NCBI GenBank assembly: GCA_023395465.1
Contig: JAEWZE010000029.1
Coordinates: forward strand, 1-8,590
DNA from: Pseudomonadota bacterium
GTDB taxonomy: Bacteria > Pseudomonadota > Gammaproteobacteria > Xanthomonadales > Xanthomonadaceae
DNA length: 8,590 bases
Reading direction: 5' to 3'
Below are positions 1 to 4,761 of this stretch, one piece after another. Both the position numbers and the translations under genes were made by a program. Under the pieces are notes generated by a model that had not been told where the DNA came from, ran no database searches, and was given only the letters and a program-made list of their open reading frames with translations. Every line of letters starts with the position of its first letter. The stretch's first letter is position 1.

Positions 1-153
1 ACCGCTTTGCGCGAATGGGCCTATGCCCGTTCCTACGACAACTCGGAGCAGCGCCGGCACGATCTTCCTCGTTGGCTGCACCAGTACAACTGGCACCGGC
101 CGCACGCCAGCCTTGGCTACCAACCCCAATCAGCCGCATCCAGCTTCCACTGA
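1..153 (+). pseudogene. IS481-family transposase, C-terminal end, frameshifted
   Basis: This is the 3' end of a DDE transposase gene that starts before the window. Reading from base 1 gives 50 residues beginning TALREWAYARSY, then LPRWLHQYNWHRPHASLGYQP, the tryptophan/histidine-rich end of the integrase core in IS481-family transposases. The third catalytic residue (Glu, in a motif like GKAERFIQT) would lie just upstream and is not visible. After LGYQP the frame runs QSAASSFH and stops at 151-153. The family's usual ending is found instead in another frame: from base 126 it reads PISRIQLPLNNVLGLHT and stops at 177-179. Adding one C to the CCCC run at 124-127 would join the two frames. The gene has therefore lost a base, or the base was missed in sequencing. 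Only the last 17 or so residues are affected, so the protein might still fold. Family assignment is firm; functional state is unknown. Confidence 0.82.
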
Positions 154-162
154 ACAACGTCT

Positions 163-181
163 TGGGTTTACACACCTAGCA
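163..181 (+). repeat. Probable right terminal inverted repeat of the IS481-type element
   Basis: The last codons of the undisrupted transposase frame (…VLGLHT, stop at 177-179) overlap a stretch that reads TGCTAGGTGTGTAAACC on the opposite strand, starting at base 181. IS481-type ends begin with TG, and the transposase end often lies in or next to the terminal repeat. The element probably ends at or very near base 181. The left end lies outside the window, so the matching repeat and target duplication cannot be checked here. Confidence 0.42.
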
Positions 182-508
182 GGCGCAGGACGTCACGGCG
201 GACAGGCATGGGGCGTCGACCTCGTGGTGGAAACGCGGCATCGCTGCACGCGAGCCTGCACGATACCCGACGCATGCGACGCGACGCGCGCAAGAACACT
301 CGGGTCCACGCCCCCGGGGTCGAGGGGGCGGAACCATCCGCATGAAGTGGCCGCGAGGGCAGTTCCGCCCACGACTGCGCCTGCCGCAACGCGGCAGCGG
401 GGCCGCACCCGGTCGAGGCGAGTGCAGCGTTCGGGGGATCGGTGGACGCGTGTTCGGAGCCTCACACGCTCCAACGGCCCTGCGCATTGCCTGTAGTGCG
501 CGGTCGTC
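182..508. other. Gene-free stretch between the IS end and the rluB operon
   Basis: I see no gene here. Several open frames exist on both strands, but they are arginine/alanine/proline-rich translations of GC-rich DNA with no domain, no convincing ribosome binding site and no agreement on a frame. A short inverted repeat (GGAGC at 456-460 with GCTCC at 468-472) is present but weak. The stretch joins a mobile-element end to the 3' end of the rluB operon, so it may be flanking DNA reshaped by the insertion. That is inference. Confidence 0.5.
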
Positions 509-533
509 ATCGGGAGCGCTTCACGCTCCCGAT
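509..533 (-). terminator. Stem-loop terminator candidate after rluB
   Basis: ATCGGGAGCG (509-518) and CGCTCCCGAT (524-533) form a perfect 10-bp stem closed by a 5-base loop. It starts 19 bases beyond the rluB stop codon, where a transcript of the leftward operon should end. No T-run follows on the minus strand, so it is not a textbook intrinsic terminator. It could end transcription less efficiently, or stabilise the 3' end of the mRNA. Because the stem is symmetrical it could also act on transcripts reading rightward out of the IS element. Confidence 0.55.
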
Positions 534-552
534 AGGCGTCGACCGGATCGCC

Positions 553-2094
553 TCAGCGGCTGCCGCCACCGCCACCGCGCGGGCCGCGGTTGCCGCCGCC
601 CGGACCACGGCTTCCACCACCGGGGCCACGGCTTCCGCCACCGGGGCCACGGCTTCCGCCACCGGGACCGGGACGCGGACCCTTGGGACGATTGGCGCCG
701 CCGGGACGCGGTCCGCGCGGACGCGCCGCGTTCGGGTTGTGCCCTGGCGAGGCATGGTCGGACGGGAAGCTCATTGCGCCGCCCGGATGGCCATAGGGAT
801 GGGCGGCCTGGCCTCGATTGCCCTGGCTTCGGCCGGCACCACCACCGCCCGGGCCGGGGCGCTTCTTGCCGGGGCCCGGCTTGCGCGGGCCACGGCCGTC
901 GGCGTTGCGATGTCCGGCCGGACCGGTATCGACGCCCTCGGGCACGTACCAGGTGCGGAACGCGGCCGGGTTGCCTTCCGGCAGCGGCTTGGGTCCCTTC
1001 TGCGTGCGCTGCTTGAACGGCTTCTGTGACTGCTTGGCCGCCTGCTCGCCGCTGACCGTGAGGCCACCGTGCGGCTTCTTGCCGCCGCGCCCGCGACGAT
1101 CCTCGCGCACATGGTCGAAGCGGCGCAGCTCGCGCCCCTCGTCGGCGGTGTTGTGACCGTTGACGTAGCCCTGCGGACGGCGGTCGCCGCCCACGTGCAC
1201 GGTTGACTTGGCGGCCTTGCGCTGGCCGATCACCGGCAGCAGGGTCAGCGCCGGCGGCGGGCCTTCCTCGAGCTTGAGCTCCTTGCGCAACACGTCGACC
1301 TGCGCATCGGCCAGCTCCAGCGACTGCCCGCGCAGCAGCGTCTGCGGCAGCGCGACGTTGCCGTAGCGAATGCGCTTGAGCCGGCTGACCTGGCAACCCT
1401 GCGATTCCCACAGGCGGCGGACCTCGCGGTTGCGGCCTTCCTTGAGCAGCACCTGGAACCATTCGTTCGAATCGGTGCCGCCGATGCGCTTGATCTCGTC
1501 GAACTTGGCCGGGCCGTCCTCCAGCGCCACGCCGCGCGCGAGCCGGTCGACGATCTTCTCCGACACCGTCTCCTCGCCCTCGGGCGCGCGCACCCGGCAG
1601 ACGTACTCGCGGTCGACCTCGTAGGAGGGATGCATCATCGCGTTGGCCAGCTCGCCGTCGGTGGTGAGCAGCAGCAGGCCGGTGGTGTTGATGTCGAGGC
1701 GGCCGATCGCGATCCAGCGCGCACCCTTGAGCGAGGGCAGCGACTCGAAGATCGTCGGGCGGCCTTCGGGATCCTCGCGCGTGGTCACTTCGCCTTCGGG
1801 CTTGTTGTACATCAGCACACGGGCCGGTTCGGTCAGCGCGCTGGCGACGAACTGGCGGCCGTCGATCTCGATGCGGTCGCCACCCTTGACCGACATGCCG
1901 GTCTGGGCGATCTCGCCGTTGACCTTCACCAGGCCGTCGGCGATGCGCTGTTCCAGCGCACGGCGAGAGCCGAGGCCGGCCTGCGCCAGCACCTTGTGCA
2001 GGCGTTCTTCGAGCCTGGGGGCGTCGGCAACCTTGTCTTCGCTGCGCTTGAGCGACAGCTTGCGGCTGCCGGCGGTGGGGTGTTGCTTACTCAT
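553..2094 (-). CDS. rluB: 23S rRNA pseudouridine synthase RluB with a long basic tail
   Basis: RluB isomerises one uridine of 23S rRNA (U2605 in Escherichia coli) to pseudouridine. The protein has 513 residues. An S4 RNA-binding domain occupies roughly residues 28-85 (RLEERLHKVLAQAGLGSRR). The RsuA/RluB catalytic domain spans about 93-250, with the signature GRLDINTTGLLL that contains the catalytic Asp134, and further family motifs KEGRNREVRRLWE (218-230) and SRLKRIRYGN (237-246). E. coli RluB has about 290 residues; the extra 230 or so here form a tail (about 278-513) rich in Gly, Pro, Arg and Lys, ending in GPGGGSR repeats. I chose ATG 2094 because GGAG lies 5 bases upstream and homology starts soon after. 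The frame stays open for 102 more codons upstream, but that part only mirrors scpB. The start overlaps the scpB stop (ATGAGTAA), so translation is probably coupled. RsuA/RluE/RluF relatives are less likely given the operon with scpAB. Confidence 0.93.
   Translation of the reverse strand: MSKQHPTAGSRKLSLKRSEDKVADAPRLEERLHKVLAQAGLGSRRALEQRIADGLVKVNGEIAQTGMSVKGGDRIEIDGRQFVASALTEPARVLMYNKPEGEVTTREDPEGRPTIFESLPSLKGARWIAIGRLDINTTGLLLLTTDGELANAMMHPSYEVDREYVCRVRAPEGEETVSEKIVDRLARGVALEDGPAKFDEIKRIGGTDSNEWFQVLLKEGRNREVRRLWESQGCQVSRLKRIRYGNVALPQTLLRGQSLELADAQVDVLRKELKLEEGPPPALTLLPVIGQRKAAKSTVHVGGDRRPQGYVNGHNTADEGRELRRFDHVREDRRGRGGKKPHGGLTVSGEQAAKQSQKPFKQRTQKGPKPLPEGNPAAFRTWYVPEGVDTGPAGHRNADGRGPRKPGPGKKRPGPGGGGAGRSQGNRGQAAHPYGHPGGAMSFPSDHASPGHNPNAARPRGPRPGGANRPKGPRPGPGGGSRGPGGGSRGPGGGSRGPGGGNRGPRGGGGGSR
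578..661 (-). repeat. Four 21-bp tandem repeats inside the rluB 3' end
   Basis: Units at 641-661, 620-640, 599-619 and 578-598 share a 21-bp pattern. The first two are identical, the third differs at a few positions, and the fourth is more diverged. Because 21 is a multiple of three, copy-number change keeps the frame. On the minus strand they encode GPGGGSR three times and then GPGGGNR, about residues 478-505 of RluB. Identical adjacent units suggest recent slippage or unequal exchange. Confidence 0.85.
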
Positions 2095-3013
2095 GTCTGC
2101 TCCGGGTGCTGTCGCCGTCGTCGGCGAGGGCGTCCTGCTGTTCGGCCGCGGCATCTTCGCCGTCGGGGTGGTGGGGTGTATCGGTATCGTGTTCGTCTTC
2201 GTGTCCGTGTTCGCCGGTGTCGTCGGTGGTTGCGTCGGTATCGGCATCCATTTCCGAATCGGCACCGGTCCCGGTAGCGGCGTCTTCTCCGGCCGCGGCG
2301 GCGTCGGGCTGCTCCGTAGAGGCATCGGCATCGTCGCCGTCGCCGCCACCGTCGCCGGCATCGGCCAGGTCGGCATCGTTGGCCGCCGGGTCTGCCTCAT
2401 CGGCCTCGCCAGCGGTCGTTCCGTCCGCGCCGGCGATCCCGCCGACGGCGCGCTGGCCCTCGAACTCGAGCTGTGGTTCCAGCTCGCCGAAGTCCTTGAG
2501 TTCGGACAGCGGCGGCAGTTCGTCCAGGCGCTTGAGGCCGAAGTAGTCGAGGAAGGCCTTGGTGGTGCCCAGCAGTTCCGGCCGGCCCGGCATGTCGCGG
2601 TGGCCGACCACGCGGATCCACTCGCGCTCTTCCAGCGCCTTGATGATGTTGCTGTTGGTCGCCACGCCGCGCACCTGCTCGATCTCGCCGCGGGTGATCG
2701 GCTGGCGGTAGGCGATCAGCGCCAGCGTCTCGAGGGTGGCGCGGGTGTACTTGACGTGCCGTTCGGTCCACAGCCGCGCCACCCAGGGGTGCACGTCGGC
2801 CTTGACCTGGTAGCGCCAGCCGGAGGCGACTTCGACCAGTTCCACGCCGCGGTCGGCGCAGTCGGCCTGCAGCGTTTCCAGCGCGGCCTGGAGGCTGCCG
2901 TCGGGCGCGGGCTCGTCGAGCGGAAACAGCCCGCCCAGCTGGACGACCGTCAGCGGCTGGCTGGACGCCAGCAGCGCGGCCTCGACGATGCGGTTGATGA
3001 GCGATTGATCCAT
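2087..3013 (-). CDS. scpB: Segregation and condensation protein ScpB with an acidic tail
   Basis: ScpB pairs with the kleisin ScpA and with SMC in the bacterial condensin that compacts and separates chromosomes. The protein has 308 residues. Residues 1-185 are the conserved part: two winged-helix domains, with the family motif TRATLETLALIAYRQPITR (90-108), then GEIEQVRGVATN and a GRPELLGTTKAFLDYFGL stretch (143-160) that closes the second winged helix. From about residue 192 to the end lies a low-complexity tail of some 117 residues with about 28 Asp and 11 Glu but only two Arg and no Lys, plus several His near the end. Compact ScpB proteins are roughly 200 residues, so the tail is an addition. 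Acidic tails occur on ScpB of related bacteria as I recall, but their role is unknown to me. The gene starts 103 bp after scpA and overlaps rluB by 8 bases. No strong ribosome binding site precedes ATG 3013. Confidence 0.93.
   Translation of the reverse strand: MDQSLINRIVEAALLASSQPLTVVQLGGLFPLDEPAPDGSLQAALETLQADCADRGVELVEVASGWRYQVKADVHPWVARLWTERHVKYTRATLETLALIAYRQPITRGEIEQVRGVATNSNIIKALEEREWIRVVGHRDMPGRPELLGTTKAFLDYFGLKRLDELPPLSELKDFGELEPQLEFEGQRAVGGIAGADGTTAGEADEADPAANDADLADAGDGGGDGDDADASTEQPDAAAAGEDAATGTGADSEMDADTDATTDDTGEHGHEDEHDTDTPHHPDGEDAAAEQQDALADDGDSTRSRHE
2100..2103 (-). promoter_or_regulatory. Ribosome binding site of rluB, within scpB
   Basis: GGAG on the minus strand, 5 bases before ATG 2094 and inside the last codons of scpB. 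It supports this start over the longer open frame that continues upstream, and fits re-initiation after scpB. Confidence 0.6.
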
Positions 3014-3116
3014 CGGCAGTCGGTTGCGGGTGGTGTAGTGGGTGGTGCGGGGTGCGGCATGCCGCGGCGGCGGGTGCGCGGCGGCTTGCGCGGATGCGGC
3101 CCCATGCCGCCTTGCT

Positions 3117-4019
3117 CTAGCTTCCCGAACCCTCCGCGGGTTCGTCGTCGAACTCGCTGGAGAACTCCAGCGGCTCGTCCGCGGCCAGGCCGAGGGCGAG
3201 CGACTTCACGTAGATCGGCGCCAGCGGCGCTTCCTGCACCACGTCGAGCAGGCGCTCCTTGGCCAGCTCCAGGATCGACAGGAAGGTCACGACCACCCCG
3301 AGCCTGCCCTCGTTCGGGTCGAACAGCGCCTCGAAGCGGTGGAAGGCGCCGTCCTCCAGCCGGGTCAGCAGCTCGCCCATGCGCTGGCGAACGCTCAGCG
3401 CGTCGCGCCGGATCGCGTGGCTGGTGAGCAGCTCGGCGCGCTTGAGCACGTCGTGCAGCGCCATCAGCATCTCGCGCAGCTCCACCGGCGGGGGTGGCTT
3501 GACCAGCGCGCGGTCCGGCACGAAGGCCGAGGCCGGCGAGGTATCGCGCTCCATGCGCGGCAGGGTGTCGATGTCTTCGGCGGCCTGCTTGAAGCGCTCG
3601 TATTCCTGCAGCCGGCGTACCAGGTCCGCGCGCGGATCGTCTTCCTCGCCCTCCACGCTGGCCGGGCGCGGCAGCAGCATCCTCGACTTGATCTCGGCCA
3701 GGATCGCGGCCATCACCAGGTATTCAGCGGCCAGTTCGAAGCGAAGCTCCTGCATCACGCCGATGTAGTCGACGTACTGGCGGGTGATCTCCGCCACCGG
3801 GATGTCGAGGATGTCCAGGTTCTGGCGGCGGATCAGGTACAGCAGCAGGTCGAGCGGACCTTCGAACGCCTCGAGGATCACCTCCAGCGCATCCGGTGGG
3901 ATGTACAGGTCCTGCGGGATCTGCAGCACGGGCTGGCCATGCACCACCGCCAGCGGCATTTCCTGCTGCTGCGGATGGGCGGGCGCCTGCGCGGCGTTGT
4001 CCTGGGCGGGTTGGCTCAT
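3117..4019 (-). CDS. scpA: Segregation and condensation protein ScpA (kleisin)
   Basis: ScpA is the kleisin subunit that bridges the SMC heads and binds a ScpB dimer. The protein has 300 residues. After a proline/glutamine-rich, poorly conserved start (1-35), the N-terminal helical domain that contacts the SMC neck carries the family signature FEGPLDLLLYLIRRQNLDIL (52-71) followed by DIPVAEITRQYVDYI, and AAEYLVMAAILAEIKSRMLLP (97-117). A charged linker (119-130) leads to the middle region that binds ScpB. The C-terminal winged helix that binds the SMC cap is at about 205-275 (GRLGVVVTFLSILELAKERLL). ATG 4019 is preferred: GGAGGGG lies 11 bases upstream, and the 41 extra codons of the longer frame are arginine/proline-rich and unlike the family. 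It is the first gene of the leftward scpA-scpB-rluB set. SMC itself is not in the window, as is usual. Confidence 0.94.
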   Translation of the reverse strand: MSQPAQDNAAQAPAHPQQQEMPLAVVHGQPVLQIPQDLYIPPDALEVILEAFEGPLDLLLYLIRRQNLDILDIPVAEITRQYVDYIGVMQELRFELAAEYLVMAAILAEIKSRMLLPRPASVEGEEDDPRADLVRRLQEYERFKQAAEDIDTLPRMERDTSPASAFVPDRALVKPPPPVELREMLMALHDVLKRAELLTSHAIRRDALSVRQRMGELLTRLEDGAFHRFEALFDPNEGRLGVVVTFLSILELAKERLLDVVQEAPLAPIYVKSLALGLAADEPLEFSSEFDDEPAEGSGS

Positions 4020-4362
4020 TCGAGGTGCGGCCCCTCCGGGCCGTCTTGCGTATCGTGGTGCCAGCGCCGGGAACGGCCAAAGGCTGGGCGTGCGGGCGCG
4101 CATCCCCGGCGTGCGCGGGTCCGGAACATCAGCACTGGTCAAAGCATCTTGCGACGGGCCGCCACGCGCGGGCCATGCCGGAAACCGGCAGGAAACCGCG
4201 AAGGGGGCGTCGGATCTGGCCGAAGGGCCGCGACTTTGCGTCCTTGAGCGACGTGAGCGGCGTTCGGCTGCGAAACCTGTTCCCTAGGGTAAGCGCAGCG
4301 CGTGCAGGCTGTCCAGCGTCGACGGCCGCTAGAATCGGCGCTGGTCAGACTGGGGCACGGAC
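4020..4362. promoter_or_regulatory. Divergent control region between scpA and the yciI-like gene
   Basis: This 343-bp stretch holds no credible gene and must contain the start signals for both directions. Visible structure: a perfect inverted repeat TGCCGG-AAA-CCGGCA at 4176-4190; the octamer GGAAACCG twice, 11 bp apart (4180-4187 and 4191-4198), so on the same face of the helix; and a CCTAGG palindrome near 4283. I could not assign a convincing scpA promoter on the minus strand. None of these repeats is tied to a known regulator by sequence alone. Confidence 0.5.
4330..4335 (+). promoter_or_regulatory. Possible -10 box for the yciI-like gene
   Basis: TAGAAT lies 27 bases upstream of the ATG at 4363 in an otherwise GC-rich stretch and is one base from the sigma-70 -10 consensus. 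No good -35 hexamer sits at the usual distance; the best, CTGTCC at 4309-4314, is only 15 bp away. The call is tentative. Confidence 0.33.
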
Positions 4363-4674
4363 ATGTGGTACGCGATCGAAGGTCACGACGGCGACGCGGT
4401 GCTGGACAGGCGCCTGGCCGCCCGCGAGCGGCACCTGGCGCGACTGCTCGCGCTGCGCGACCAAGGCCGGCTGCTGCTGGCCGGGCCGTGCCCGGCGATC
4501 GACGCGGAGGATCCGGGACCCGCCGGCTTCAGCGGCAGCATCGTGATCGCCGAGTTCGAGTCGCTGGACGCCGCGCGCGACTGGGCGCAGGCCGACCCGT
4601 ACGTGGAAGCCGGGGTGTACGTGCGGGTGGACGTGCGGCCGTTCCGGCCGGTGCTGCCGCAGCCGGCCAGGTAA
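4363..4674 (+). CDS. YciI-family (YCII domain) protein
   Basis: A 103-residue soluble protein of the YciI family, whose members fold as small ferredoxin-like alpha/beta dimers; most have no proven activity. The N-terminal strand MWYAIEGHDGDAVLDRR, the conserved helix with RERHLARLLALRDQGRLLLAGP (His24 is the family's conserved histidine), the SIVIAEFES strand (59-67), and the closing ADPYVEAGVYVRVDVRPF segment (77-94) with the Asp78-Pro79 pair together match the whole domain. Length is typical. The protein probably lies in the cytoplasm, as no signal peptide is visible. The gene is divergent from scpA; I recall this pairing in Xanthomonas relatives, which makes it a neighbour by conserved order rather than by known function. 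There is only a weak GGGG 7 bases before the ATG. I assign no gene symbol because the family has many paralogues. Confidence 0.87.
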   Translation: MWYAIEGHDGDAVLDRRLAARERHLARLLALRDQGRLLLAGPCPAIDAEDPGPAGFSGSIVIAEFESLDAARDWAQADPYVEAGVYVRVDVRPFRPVLPQPAR

Positions 4675-4713
4675 GCCTGCGGGCAATGCTGCGGCGTGCC
4701 ATGCGCCGCTTGC

Positions 4714-4727
4714 TGGAAACGTTTACA
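4714..4727 (+). promoter_or_regulatory. LacI-family operator upstream of bglX
   Basis: TGGAAACGTTTACA is a near-perfect palindrome around a central CG, with one mismatch between the arms. It fits the general LacI/GalR-family pattern TGNAANCGNTTNCA at all ten fixed positions. It lies 40 bp after the yciI-like stop and 34 bp before the bglX ATG, where a bound repressor would block transcription. TACATT (4724-4729) overlaps its right arm and could be the -10 box. The LacI-family gene at 7160 is the obvious candidate to bind it, which is inference. Confidence 0.66.
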
Positions 4728-4761
4728 TTCGGCCGTCCCCCACGTTTCCCGGCCATTCCCG

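Noticed and set aside
23..496. 157-codon open frame over the transposase end and the gap after it
   Set aside because: It is out of frame with the transposase and continues into DNA without coding features. The two frames that make sense as transposase are 1-125 and 126-179.
578..661. CRISPR-like array at the short tandem repeats
   Set aside because: The 21-bp units are directly adjacent with no spacers and lie in frame inside rluB.
2095..2400. 102-codon upstream extension of rluB, Thr/Pro-rich, or a ScpB-RluB frameshift fusion
   Set aside because: The open frame reflects the repetitive Asp/Ala codons of the scpB tail read in another frame. A good ribosome binding site and the start of homology both point to ATG 2094, and no slippery sequence is evident.
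1643..3427. 594-codon rightward open frame across rluB, scpB and scpA
   Set aside because: It spans three real leftward genes and the gap between two of them, has low-complexity composition and no recognisable domain.
3042..4247. 401-codon rightward open frame opposite scpA
   Set aside because: It mirrors scpA, whose kleisin motifs are clear on the minus strand; its own translation is biased and lacks motifs.
4696..4761. Earlier GTG start for bglX adding 22 residues
   Set aside because: It would put the operator-like site inside the coding region and place extra residues before a signal peptide that fits ATG 4762.
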